From the NCBI RefSeq assembly GCF_025370935.1, contig NC_133479.1, positions 954,673 to 1,018,672 of the forward strand: 64,000 nt of DNA, in the 5' to 3' direction. Origin of the DNA: Choristoneura fumiferana. Its lineage: Eukaryota > Arthropoda > Insecta > Lepidoptera > Tortricidae. Positions within the stretch are counted from its first letter, which is position 1; the number at the start of each line of letters is the position of its first letter. The notes under the pieces were generated by a model, which was given only the letters and a program-made list of their open reading frames with translations, made no database searches and was not told the origin of the DNA. Position numbers and translations under genes: made by a program. Positions 33,960 through 45,052 of this stretch are shown here, piece after piece.

Positions 33960-35060
33960 CTGCCAATGTTTTAGCTTCTCGGCCATCCTTTCTTAAGTGT
34001 CTCTTTACTGTGGCCCAGTAGCGTATGATAAAAGATAAAGATAATTTTATCTGTCAAACACGAGTTCCTATATACAATTATAAAATCTTAACTTTCAACT
34101 GTTTATAAAAATAGTGTGAAAGTCGAAGGGTCTCACTTGAGGACATAAAAAAAATCGAACTTTACTTGATTGATGTTCGGTTTAAATTCTGAAAACAGAA
34201 ATTTTACTTCGGGTCTCAGTAGTTTAAGTAGGTTTAAGCATGTCCGCTTAGTAAATTGAACAGTCCTATTATTGAACCGAAATTTTTTATAGGTTTTATA
34301 GGTGACCTTTGTGCCGGGTATGTAAAAAAAATCCTTTCGCGTCGTCCAATAAACATTAGAATAATTCATGTTGAAGTTATACATAATCATTACTTGTTTA
34401 TGTAAGTGATTGTTGTTGCAAATTGAATTACTTAAAACGTATGTACATTTGAGGCATCAGTCATTCAGACAGAAACACCTTGGTCTTTTAATTTAGATTT
34501 TCAATACGAACAGAGTATAAAAAATAGTATTGAATGCACTCTGTACTCAAAATTCGATTTGTATATGTCTTTAATTCGGTATTTGTAAAGTTTAGTGTGG
34601 CGTTACTTGCAGCGTGCGAGAGCTTGCGATAACAGTAGATCGCGAAGTAAAGTTGTGTCGACGCGGCCGTAAAGAGCAGCCGTCCGGAACGAGGTGCATT
34701 CGCTAAGTAACGAGTCCTTTCGGGTGCGGTGTCAGTGATAGCGAGGAACAAGAAAAAAAATGAGTAAAAAAAGGCAAAGAGATGATTTTAAAGTTGAAGG
34801 CTTCGCACCATCTATTACACTAATAAACCGGCGAAGAGCGTGTTGGACACGTCTGAGATAAGGTTCCGTAGCTGTTATGAAAAAATCAAGACATATTTTT
34901 CTTACGATTTAACTTTACGTCAGTAGGAGATAGGAAAAGATTTGTAATTTTTTTTTACCGTTTTGTCGGCATAGTTAGTCGTCCTTAATTTACGTCACCT
35001 TTTTAGGGGGATGGTCATAAACTTGACAAGGAGGTCCCTTAGGGCCTGGCCACGTCTCCA
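33960..35060. other. Unassigned intergenic DNA
   Basis: No gene or recognised element. The two minus frames at 34133-34390 and 34488-34751 have no recognisable motif. Confidence 0.35.
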
Positions 35061-35070
35061 CGGCGCGGAG

Positions 35071-35230
35071 TCGTATTGTATTGTATTGTAAAACTCTTTA
35101 TTGTACATAAAAACACATGAAAATAACAGAACACAGGATAATAAGATGTACAAAGGCGAACTTATCCCTTAAAGGGATCTCTTCCAGTCAACCTTTGAAC
35201 GATTGACAGGATTGTCGTAACCTGAAACGG
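35071..35230 (-). mobile_element. LINE 3' end with stem-loop and (TACAA)n tail
   Basis: Minus strand: GGTTGACTGGAAGAGATCCC, then TTTAAGGGATAAG, then TGTACAATAAAGAGTTTTAC and a run of TACAA. This parallels 45053-45190. The stem ATCCC/GGGAT replaces ATCGC/GCGAT there. The GC-rich DNA just beyond (35230-35580) may belong to the same element, but no domain could be recognised. Confidence 0.65.
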
Positions 35231-35787
35231 AGGAAAAGTGGACGCCAGAGTGCGGAACATTGCCCCGTCGTGCAGATAAGATACGGGGCGAGGACCTGAC
35301 ACACTCCAATGATCTGGATCTTGCAGTGCACTATAACAGCAATGAGCCGCAATCCAGCGCCGCGCCATGGCGATGTGGCCAGGCCCTTAGAGAATCACAC
35401 CCCTGTAAAACCCGCCCCAACTCGCTCCCCGCCCATTGCCATAGCGGGCGCGCTGCCAGCAGCCCGGCGCTGCCGCTGCCAAGTTGCAGTTCGAATCCCG
35501 CGCTTGATGCATCGGATAATTGGACTACAGCCGCTTCCACGCTTCGTCGAGGATCCTTGTTGCAACTTGGCTCATGAAACTTTACTGATTGATTAGTAAT
35601 TTGTAAAGACACGCTGAACAAACTTCTCAATTGTTTACAGTATTCTGAGTCTGTTTATTTTTAATGCACTATTTTGCTTAGTTTTGGATTTCAGTTCCTT
35701 TGACATTAAGTACCTGTTTTCATTTTTTTTTTGCCTAAAAACACATGAGGCATCCCAACACACAACACAGGACATCCTAAGAAACCT

Positions 35788-36081
35788 GGGTTAGTCTCAC
35801 TTCGTCTAAAAAGCAACTGCTCTATGTAGCATGTGGTCTAAAAAGCAGCTGGTCTAAGTAGCAAGTGGTCTATAAGGCAACTGGTCTAAGTAGCAAGTGG
35901 TCTAAAAAGCAACTGGTCTAAGTAGTAAGTGGTCTATAAGAAAACTGGTCCAATTAGCAAGTGGTCTATAAAGCAGCTAGTCTAAGTAGTAAGTGGTCTA
36001 TAAGGCAACTGGTCTAATTATCAAGTGGTCTATAAAGCAGCTGGTCTAAGTAGCAAGTAGTCTATAAAGCAGCTGGTCTTA
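35788..36081. repeat. Expanded 16-bp array with foldback-like end
   Basis: Starts with the foldback-like terminus GGGTTAGTCTCACTTCGTCT and continues as about 17 units of 16 bp alternating AGTAGCAAGTGGTCTA and TAAAGCAGCTGGTCTA types. There is no inverted second arm, so this is a one-sided or amplified derivative of the elements at 19227 and 56822. Confidence 0.8.
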
Positions 36082-36431
36082 GTCAACTTCCCTGTAAAAT
36101 TTTATTGAAACAACCACTTTCATTTTTTTACTTGACATTTGCAGTAATAAAGTTCCAAAGCGGCACGCGATTCAGTTTGCTCGCCTGAACAACCTGCAAC
36201 ATTATAATAACAGTAGCATATCTCTCCGAGTGAACGAGTCTATGAACTAAGTTGGTCTAAGTTCGCAACTAACATTTGGCAGTGACAGCTCGACTGTTAA
36301 GTTCGCATTGTGATAGATCCCTTTGCGTGTGTTCTGCATTCTGATACTGTAGCCAGTTGAGATATAGTTACGAACTATGTCTTTGTGGAGTTGATCAGTA
36401 GATATAAGTGTGTGCAGTCGGCGCGGCGCGG

Positions 36432-36860
36432 CAGTGAGGGCTATCGCGTATGAATTCGCCACTAGAGGCGCTAGTGTAGCGTGAGGTCTCCGAAATGTCA
36501 AATCTCATAGTTTTTGGGTGAGCTACGCGGGTTAATTTACAATTAGAATAATTTTGTGAATATTTTGCAAAATCTGAAATTAATTATGGCAAATATGCGT
36601 TCCGGGGCAATGAATGTCCGTGTTTTGAGACAGTTTTGTCTTTCGGAAACCTTTGTCCTCCCTTTTTCCCGAACAAAACGGGGACTATGCAACACTGTGG
36701 CATGCTCGATATTTATATGTTACGGTTTTAAGGTGTATTAAATATGATTTGAATCTAAACTTTGTTTTCACGCCCGTAATAACAGACTTTGAAAGCCATA
36801 CTTAAAAACCTCACGCAACAGTGCGCTATCTGGTGAGACAAAAAACGATAGCCCTCATTG
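36432..36860 (+). mobile_element. 429-bp TIR MITE, copy 2
   Basis: Same length and direction as 29289-29717, with very few differences. Ends are CAGTGAGGGCTATCG and CGATAGCCCTCATTG. Flanking sequences differ, so it is a separate insertion, not a segmental duplication. Confidence 0.85.
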
Positions 36861-36892
36861 GGGCCGAAAAGTTCAAAATAAAAGCGTAGCGT

Positions 36893-37003
36893 ACGACGTC
36901 CAGCAACGAGATGGACGGATGGTTAACGCAGGCTGACGGTGGATGCAGACCGCTTCCAACCGAAGCAACTGGAGGTTTATGGGGGAGCACAGTGTGTTAT
37001 GAA
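36893..37003 (+). mobile_element. SINE-C copy
   Basis: AGATGGACGGATGGTTAACG, then GGTGGATGCAGACCGCTTCC and AACCGAAGCAACTGGAGG, ending TTATGGGGGAG. Truncated before the CAGTGGACGTCC part. Confidence 0.65.
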
Positions 37004-37004
37004 C

Positions 37005-38355
37005 CCCAATTTTGTTGCATCCTCTTTTAATTGTAAAAATCGCTTCCTTATATCATTCTAAGCGCTAGACTAAAAAATAACACCGTCATCGATACGGCTA
37101 CTTTATTGAAATTCTATTAGACATTATATTTATACTCTTAATGACAAATATTCTGACCATATTTGGACTCTCTTACGTGAATGGTTTACAAAATAATACC
37201 AATTTTGTCACTTTTCTGTTTTTTTTTTTTCAAGAATAACGCCGTATTAGATTAAGATCTTTATACGGTATATTCCTTATACACACCTCTATCGATAGTA
37301 TAAAAATCATAATCTAATTTTGCGTTATTCAAAAGTTATAACCTTTTTTTTTTCATTTTAAAATTGTGTATTTGTAAAAGAAAAACTAATATTTTTTTCC
37401 AAAAATTGCCGATACCGCTGACTGCGCTCCTGGCAGCGCCAGCTCCGCGCCGCCCTCTCCTGGCTGACTTGAAACCTCTTTAGTCCGAAATGTTCTACCT
37501 ACTAACTTTTTAAAACTAAAGTCATTACTCCCTTGGGGAGAAAAACCACGTAAATCCATTGTTCCCGCGGGAACAATCGAGGCCACTGTCCTTTAACATA
37601 ATTGACGAGCAAGTGTGATGAAAAACAAATTGCGCCAAAGCGTCGTTACGTGAAAACGCCCTATGTTAGGTATGAAATTGAATGGCTCGTCAGTGCATAC
37701 CCTTCTTCTATTTGATTAGACGTCGTTATGACATTCACAAGCCCCACTATCATTATGACGTCAAGGAGCTAGGAACAAACTGTCAAACATTTCATTACAC
37801 CAGCAAACATGCCTCCACTGTATTTACACTTGAATATAGCCTAATTATCCTGTGCGGGAATATCTATGCTTGTCTAATAGACTACATGTATGCAGTTTGG
37901 ACGTATGTTTGACTCACGATAGTAATAATAACTTAGCTCTTGTTGAATGTATTTTTCATCACACCAGCTCGTCAATGATGTTATTCCATGCCCGTGTACT
38001 AAAGGACAATGGCCTCAGTTGTTCCCGCGGGAATTATGGATTTACGTATAATTTTTCTTCTCAAGGAAGTTATGTCTTTAGTTTTAAAAAGTAAGTAGGT
38101 ACGTAATTTCAGACTAAAGAGGTTTCAAGTCAGCCAACGTTTTATTTACATCTTTAAAGCATAGCTATAACCCAATTTTACGCCATAAAATTTTTCAACG
38201 CATCATGAAACTTCGTTGCTTTTATATTTTAAATTTATATCAAATTGTTTTGCAATCATTTTAGTAAATATTTTTTAGCATGTTGGAATATTTAGCTTAG
38301 CATTATCTATGGTAGACGACTCGAAGAAAGAAAAAAGCATGAAAAAATAAGTGAC
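37005..38355. other. Unassigned intergenic DNA
   Basis: No supported gene. Two similar short stretches with GTTCCCGCGGGAA occur near 37560-37575 and 38020-38035, in opposite orientation and next to related sequence, suggesting ends of one decayed TIR element spanning about 37440-38140. Confidence 0.35.
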
Positions 38356-38358
38356 CAT

Positions 38359-38479
38359 AAGGGGGCTACTACGCAATTCGAAAATAGATGTTCGTACCGT
38401 TTTGCTGACGCAAAAAATATTCAGCGTGAGAGGGACGGAACGATACGAACTTCGATTTTCGAGTTTTGTTGTAACCTCC
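38359..38479. mobile_element. Palindromic MITE, AGTAGCCC family, copy 2
   Basis: Left GGGGGCTACTACGCAATTCG and right end GATTTTCGAGTTTTGTTGTA form the arms. The spacer has GAGAGGGACGGAACG. See 11503 and 55930. Confidence 0.75.
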
Positions 38480-39307
38480 TGTAATGGCGGGTAGCCATTA
38501 TTTTATTCAGTTGTTTTCTAATCGTCTTTATTTTGACGAGCTTTCTGTTTAGACAGAAAATAATTTCGTTTTTTGCATTTTTTTACTCGCAATGTGATGA
38601 AAATCATTGTGTGTATCACGGGCCGTAAGGGGATAACAAACTCGAGTCATTTAAAGCCCTCCGCCTCCGGCGTTGGGCTCCTAATAGACTCTCGTTAGTA
38701 ATCCGCTTCTTACGTCCCTTAATGCACAATGTACTATTTTGTAACTGTACCTAGTTGGTTCGTTGTAACATTTGTGTAATACAAATTTCAAGTCGATCCG
38801 ACCTCTAAGCGTAGTTTAGACTTGCAAGAAAAATTGTGCAAATTGTATCTATTGTAAAGTGATCAAGCTAATGCCGCAATGGAATACAACTTATACTGTT
38901 TTTCGTTTAAAATGACCTTAAAAAGAGTCAAATCTAACTTGCAGCCTGACTGCACGAGAAATAGAAATATTCCGTTAGCTAAAAACTTCAGGTGTCTCCT
39001 GAAAAAGTGGGATAATATACGAACGAACGATTGAAGCCTCTGTCTGTCTGTGTCGAAATGGTCGGACAAACATCCATTTCACTTATATTGCGACATTTTA
39101 GGACTTTGTTTCAAGTCTAAAGCGATATGATCACCAATTACTTACATTGCCAATTTTCTCAATGTATGCACTACTAGCTTTTACCCGCGGCTTCGCTCGC
39201 GAGAACCATAATAATTTCAAAGAAGCAAGCAATTAAGCAAGCATGTAAATGTGCAAATTATTTAGGTGCCTGTTGAAATTTAATATCCCCAGACAAAAGA
39301 ATGGGCA

Positions 39308-39459
39308 TCCCATAGCGGAAACCATTTGAAGAGCAAACAAATTCCGTCTTTTGTTCTCGTCGCAATAATTTATTATTTGATGTCAACATGTTTCATTATT
39401 AATGTTTCTGTTGCAGGTAAGGACAAAAATTAATATCGACGCGTATTGAATCGTGAGTA
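39308..39459 (+). repeat. Duplicated block containing adjoining splice-like signals, copy 2
   Basis: Homologous to 28318-28571 without the inserted tail. TTTCTGTTGCAGGTAAG (acceptor AG at 39415-39416) and ATATCGACGCGTATTGAATC with GTGAGTA are conserved. The interval between the two donor-like sites is 5 bp longer than in copy 1. Confidence 0.5.
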
Positions 39460-39495
39460 TGTTCATTGTAAGTGAGGTTCTATGTCAGTAAAAAA

Positions 39496-39842
39496 ACCGG
39501 CCAAGTGCGAGTCGGACTCGCGCACTAAGAGTTCCGTACCATCTATACAACATTGATTAGACATTAGCAAAAAATGACAAAAAAATCACGTTTGTTGTAT
39601 GGGAGCTCCCATTTAATATTTATTTCATTCTGTTTTTTTAATATTTGTTGTTGTAGCGGCCACAGTTATATATAATCTGTAAAAATTTCAACTGTCTAAC
39701 TATATAGTTGAATTAGCTGCCCAAAATGAAGCTTCATCTGTCACGGTTTATGAGATACAGCCTGATGACAGAAGGACGGACGGTCAGCGAAGTCTTAGTA
39801 ATAGGGTTTCCGTTTTTACCCTTTGGATACGGAACCCTGAAA
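39496..39842 (+). mobile_element. Dispersed retroelement, GGCCAAGTGCGAGTCGG family
   Basis: Begins ACCGGCCAAGTGCGAGTCGG and ends TTTGGATACGGAACCCTGAA. The interior has TATGGGAGCTCCCATTTAAT and GACGGACGGTC. This is a very common lepidopteran repeat. A diverged reverse copy is at 54306-54706. Confidence 0.75.
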
Positions 39843-40250
39843 AGAATATTATCACATACAAGCCAATCTAACAGTCAGGATCATATGTTTTGAAGTGATA
39901 TGTGGGAGGCGGTGGTAAATAATACGCCGGCTGTAGATGTGCGTAAAAGAATAAGACCCCATTTATTAAATCAACTTTAGAATGTATACTTTACGATTGT
40001 CGCTGATACAAGCAATATGCGTTTATGTAGCAGTAAACTATTGTGTTACTGCTAAACACTACAAGTGGCCAATCAACTTCAACTTCAACTTTTTGCTTAA
40101 TAGCAATCGGTCGCTTTAGGTTAGCAACCATTACTGCCAATGACACCTGACAGCAGCAAAGTATACATGTGTCTGACCGGTTAATAAAGGTTTTTCTAAA
40201 CGGGGGTTGTATTTTAGTAGCGAGTTTGTTGCGTACCTGCAATAGACATA

Positions 40251-40330
40251 CACAAAACATAGAGACAGCACAAAACATAGAGACAGCACAAAACGTAGAG
40301 ACAGTACAAAACGCTTAGACATTACAAAAC
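40251..40330. repeat. Short tandem repeat, 18-bp period
   Basis: About four units of CACAAAACATAGAGACAG with the last ones degenerate (TACAAAACGCTTAGACAT). The minus-strand translation gives a repetitive RFVLSLCFV-like frame, a by-product. Confidence 0.8.
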
Positions 40331-41049
40331 AGATCAAAGGGAGCGACAGAAGCGAAAAAAGCACCTATAGTTTTATTTTTTCTTTAGTTATATAATTAAT
40401 TAACATGAAGTGGCCAATTGCCATATACAGGTTTTTTTTTTATAAAGTCACTTTGATAAATAGTGAAACATTGGGTCGACTATTGACGGAGACGTTATTG
40501 AGTTAAAGAGAAATGGAAAACATGTAGAGGTCTCGAAGTTATTTATTGCCTGTCCTCGGTATGAACCCTTAATAAAACTGGAATAAAATTCACAGAACAA
40601 ATCAAATCGCATCCATCTAATGCGACATGACAAAATTATGCGGCGTTATTTCTAAATTTAATAGTAGGTACCTATCTAACAATAACAACTCAATGGTAAA
40701 CGTTGGAGACGTACATCGAGTAAGTCGATGTGGGTGGACGACAAAAGTGGATAAAAGTCGCCATGACGACGGATTAGCGGGGCTCCCGGACGAAAGATTA
40801 TATCAATAGCCTTTGCGAATTGCGAATTTTGTACGGGATATAAAATATGTTGGGGTAGCGAATGGGACAAAGGTGGACCGAATAGATACTTACAAGTATT
40901 TTAGACGGAATTTCACCAATAAGGAAAAGTCGTGACGAAATGTTGATTCGTGTATTTGGTGGTACAGTCGAAGTCAACGATATCTTTACACTTTACTACC
41001 TTGTCGCTGTCACTTCTTGTTTGAACTATTGTATCGCTTTGAGCTTAAA

Positions 41050-41580
41050 ATCACTAAATTTCATAATACCTTATTCAATACCTAATACCCCTAATTCTCA
41101 AAATTACCATGGGCTCATGGGGGTTGTCTTATTGTCTCATTCTTAAAATAAATTCATTATGCCTGACCTAAAACGTCATATTCTTTAAATACCTAAAGAT
41201 TGAAATGCACAATTCCTTCGAATACCAAATGACCGAAATGACAAAATATTAAAATAACTCAAACTGAAAACACCTAAAAGGCAAAGTGCATATTTTTTTG
41301 TGTGCCAAAAAATTACTGTCGCGGCAGGAAAAGGAATATTCGTTTTATGTAAAAATTGACAACCTCATTGTAATACAAATTTAGGTATTTTGACATTTGG
41401 TTGTTTTAAGCATATGTTGTTTTGCCATGAAAGTGTTTTGAAGTTTAGGCATTATGAGACTAAAGTATTTTAAAATTCGACCATATTAAGGTTCCGGTGT
41501 TGAATGAAAAAAATTAGGCATTCTGCAATTTAGGTAAAATTTTGAGACCAAGATGTTTTGAGATCTGGGGTGTTGATAAA
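41050..41580. repeat. Degenerate inverted arrays of CTAAAATA-type motifs
   Basis: The left part is rich in short units such as ATACCTAA and CAAAATTA. The right part is rich in the complement (TTTAGGTATTTTGACATTTG, TTTTGAAGTTTAGGCATTAT). A non-repetitive centre lies at about 41290-41350. It resembles an old foldback-like element made of units of about 15-17 bp. Confidence 0.4.
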
Positions 41581-41775
41581 GAGGTAAAATAAAATTTAGT
41601 AGTTATAAGCCCAAAGCTATAAAACTGTTCGATGAATCCTAAATTCATTATGATATTTTTGCTACAGGATGATTACTTTTAATGAATTCCTGATATTTCG
41701 ATGGGTAATGTTCTATTACAGGTCCCGTACAAACAAATACATCAAGTATTCGACTTCAGATTCTCTAAGGCCTAG

Positions 41776-41850
41776 TACAGTCGGACTGCATTCTAACTGC
41801 AGCGAAAAATGTATGGGCAGGCGGCAGTTGCAGTTGGATGGAATGCAGTC
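41776..41850. mobile_element. Small palindrome next to a tRNA-like end
   Basis: CGGACTGCATTCTAACTGCA pairs with TGCAGTTGGATGGAATGCAG over most of its length. Right after it, GGCCCTAACCGCTAGGCTAC is the complement of a SINE A-box region. Confidence 0.5.
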
Positions 41851-42189
41851 CGTCTCCACCGGCCCTAACCGCTAGGCTACCTGGCCTATTTTTATAAGCT
41901 TTTTATAGTAAAAAAAATAGCTTGTATTACAAGAGCTTGTATTGTAAAACAGCCGGTGAAATGAAAGAAAATGATTTATTTATAACAGCAATGACACATA
42001 ATAAGTAAAAATAACAATAGGAAATGTTGCCGCTATAAAAAGGTCCCGGCTCAGCATATCGCTGGTTGAAAACCAGCACTGGTCTTCCGCCGGGCCACAG
42101 GAGAGTGCAATTACGGAAAGTCACACAAAACAAACAAATCAAAGTGAAATCAAATACAAAAATAGCTACGAGACTAAAATATAAAAAAA

Positions 42190-42345
42190 TATATAAATTA
42201 CTGGCACTTGAGGTATCCCATCTTAGGCCTCTAGGTTGGCAACGCACCTGCAATACCCCTGGTGTTGCAGATGTTTATGGGCGGTGGTGGTCTCTTAAGT
42301 ACCATCAGGAGACCCACTTGCTCGTTTGCCATCCAGTCGAATAAA
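42190..42345 (+). repeat. Repeat D copy, best preserved
   Basis: AAATTACTGGCACTTGAGGT, GGTTGGCAACGCACCTGCAA, CAGATGTTTATGGGCGGTGG and ACTTGCTCGTTTGCCATCCA then an A-run. The 92-residue frame over it is repeat sequence. Confidence 0.7.
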
Positions 42346-42795
42346 AAAAAAGAATATTTAGATTAAGTTGTTGCTTTGAATACTGGGTGATACGATTTTC
42401 CCCGGTCGATGTATTATTTCCGTGTGTATTTTCGCAATTGCTTGCCTTGTGAAACGAAAGCTTTGCTCAGCTGGAGACTTCATTAAAATAAGATCAACGA
42501 AATATGTTTTTCCGACGTCTGAATCGGGACAAATTACCTTGTTCCCATTCAGAGACTCTCTCATAAATAATATATTTGTATTCTGAAAATATCTAAAACC
42601 ACCGCGATGAAAAAATATATAGTCTTGTAAGAAAATATTAATTTAAAACTTAGTCGCTAAAGCTAGATTAACTTGGCAGTTTCATACATGTTGGCAATAC
42701 TAACGTCCACTTGCAGAATTTTTAATCTATCTATGTTTAATTGGTTTTAAGTCCTGTCAGATTCATACAAGAACTGTCAGTTTAAGCCTTAAATC

Positions 42796-42929
42796 GAGAT
42801 TGAAAATACAAACTGAAATATAGATGCACAGAAAAACCAGAAAAATAAGACCAGCACTGGGAATCGAACCCAGGTCCTCGGTATTCCGTACCGCGTGCTA
42901 TACCGCTACACCACTGCTGGTCACTGCTG
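42796..42929 (-). mobile_element. Short tRNA-head SINE, second allele
   Basis: The complement of 3922-4055, with the same tRNA-like cloverleaf parts and the same flanking AATCTCGATTTA-type duplication. It is the same insertion seen on the other haplotype, not an independent one. Confidence 0.7.
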
Positions 42930-44005
42930 GTTTTTTAAATCGAGATTTAAAAAAGCACAAGTCCTAGGATGAGTATTAAACTAAATCGGGGTTAGTTTAT
43001 GTATGTTTTTTTTTTAAAGAAGGAAAAAAAGAAAATACATTTATTCACAACACAAGACAACAATCCCAAATGAAGACCAGCGCCGTTCGCAAGACCGGCA
43101 GATTGCTGAATTGGGAACATTTCGTGACATGCTTTACTATTTTTTTTTCATTCTTATCCATTCTTACCATGTCACGAATCAATTTTTTCTTTCTTTCTTT
43201 TAATATTATTAGGTACCAAATAAACAACATGCATGTGTCATTGCCGTCGTGAATCGGATTGCGGTGATCGGATTCAGTGGTTTTTTTTGAAAATGAATTT
43301 TACATCGCATTGGTTGTGACTGTAATGCTGTAATTTTTTATTTACAAATAAATAAATAAATCAACTCATAGTTAGTGCACTTTTGACATGCATGTTATCG
43401 CTAACACGGTAACACCACGTAAATAATTTAGACAACTCTGTGGGAATCGAATCAGATATCATAAAAGGAAACGAGTTTGTGCCCAAACGGATTCTGTCAG
43501 AGTATTTTTGCCTAATAGGCCAGTATTCCCTTCGCTCCAACAAGATTTATTAGCTTAGTAACTCGTGTCGTCAAAGACCCTAAGATAGGAGAGGTCGGTG
43601 TCCTATTTGCCTAGAAAGTTCTGGGGTCGGTAATGTCATGTTCTGAAGATAGGAATCAAGTGGCCAGCGATATTGGTGTATTTTTTAGGGTTGTGTTCGT
43701 CATGTCGACACGGAAGATATTCCTCATTAGTAATCTGCTGTAAATGCCTGCTAAAATCTATTCCTTACTTCTGTCTATTGTAAAGGTTGCCTGGAAGATC
43801 GTTCTGAAGCGATAAGGCTGGCTATTGCTTACCTTGGAAAATGTCTATATATGTACCTAAAGGCTGACCGGGAATATAAAAAAAACCTGACGCGAGGTCA
43901 GCACTTTTACGTTTTATATTGCAACATTCTTTACACTTACTATACGATACCTACCAGTCATTGACAGCAGTGTCGGTGATGTTATTTTTAAGGAATATTT
44001 TCTAA

Positions 44006-44687
44006 CAGCCTTATTCATAAAAAGTTAGAGCCTCCTTGAAGGCTCCTTGAAGGCCCGATGCTAAAAAACATGATTCATAACGTCTGTTAGCGCGTAATCA
44101 GTCGATCAAGCTCTGCTAAGTTAGCGGACCGTAGACCCTCCTTTATCTCCGCTAAGTCACAAATGGCCGCCACAAGTTTGAACAGCTGACTTTTGACAAG
44201 AGCAAAAAACCATACCGAAGATATTTTAGTGAAGGGTGAAGTTACGCAAAGATTAAAAAAAAAACCAGGAAAAATATTTTCAGGAATTTGTATTTAAAAA
44301 TCCTCTAAATTAGCAGCAATAAATTAGCAATAAGTATGAAAAAAAAATAGGATGATTAACACAATTATGGCTTTTTTGCACAACATAAACATGCGGATCG
44401 GAAATGGCGGGAAAACAAACTTCTCGCTTTTTTTTTTTTCCTGCTAATTTGCTGTCACTGCTGTCAACTTTTTTTTTTTTAATTATCGATTAGGCCATTT
44501 TTGTCTTTGATTTGTCAAGGTGGCCAACATAACGAGTCTAATCAGTCTATCAGCGGCTCAACAACTAGCAGACTGCTAGCAAGCGTTTATGAATCATACT
44601 TCTTTGACAACCGTCTAACAAGCTTAATCAGTCTGCTAAGTAACAGACCGATCAACCTCAATTAAGGATTTTTTATGAATAAGGCTG
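44006..44687 (+). mobile_element. PIF/Harbinger-like MITE, copy 2
   Basis: A 682-bp relative of 1103-1777 with the same CAGCCTTATTCATAAAAA ends. TAA is duplicated at 44003-44005 and 44688-44690. The uninterrupted target is present in C1 around 2551-2553 (TTA on the plus strand). Confidence 0.8.
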
Positions 44688-45052
44688 TAAATCCTTCAGA
44701 CTTTTTTCTATGAGAAACGCATGACATATACATTGTGAATTATTTTCCTTCCAAGGCTATGGATAATCTTCGGCATAGTAACGCACAAAATAAGCAAACA
44801 AAGCACTATAGGAGGCATTTTGCGGGCATGTCAAACGTTTACAAACAAAAATACATTATTACTGGTATCAGTACTAAGTATTTATAAATTACCTAGTATT
44901 TTAATCAGTTATGTCGAAATAATGTAATATCAAAATTAAATCAATCGTAATTTGCTATTGTAATGCGTAAAAAGTTGACTGTAAAAAATTTTGAAAAAAT
45001 ATTATTTATATATTCTCAAAATATGCCGAGGTAATGTATGTAAGTAATATAC

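Noticed and set aside
35260..35630. Overlapping 95-105-residue frames on both strands
   Set aside because: A GC-rich stretch keeps several frames open by chance. It adjoins a LINE 3' end, and no frame shows a recognisable domain.
35788..36081. CRISPR-like array
   Set aside because: Units are 16 bp with no variable spacers, in eukaryotic DNA. It is an expanded transposon arm.
29413..36741. Conserved 61-residue protein in two copies (29413-29598, 36556-36741)
   Set aside because: The whole 429-bp MITE is equally conserved, non-coding parts included, so conservation of the frame says nothing about coding.
42358..42564. 68-residue minus frame as a gene
   Set aside because: It has a plausible composition but no recognisable family, no supporting splice context and lies between a repeat and the overlap boundary. 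Not strong enough to annotate.
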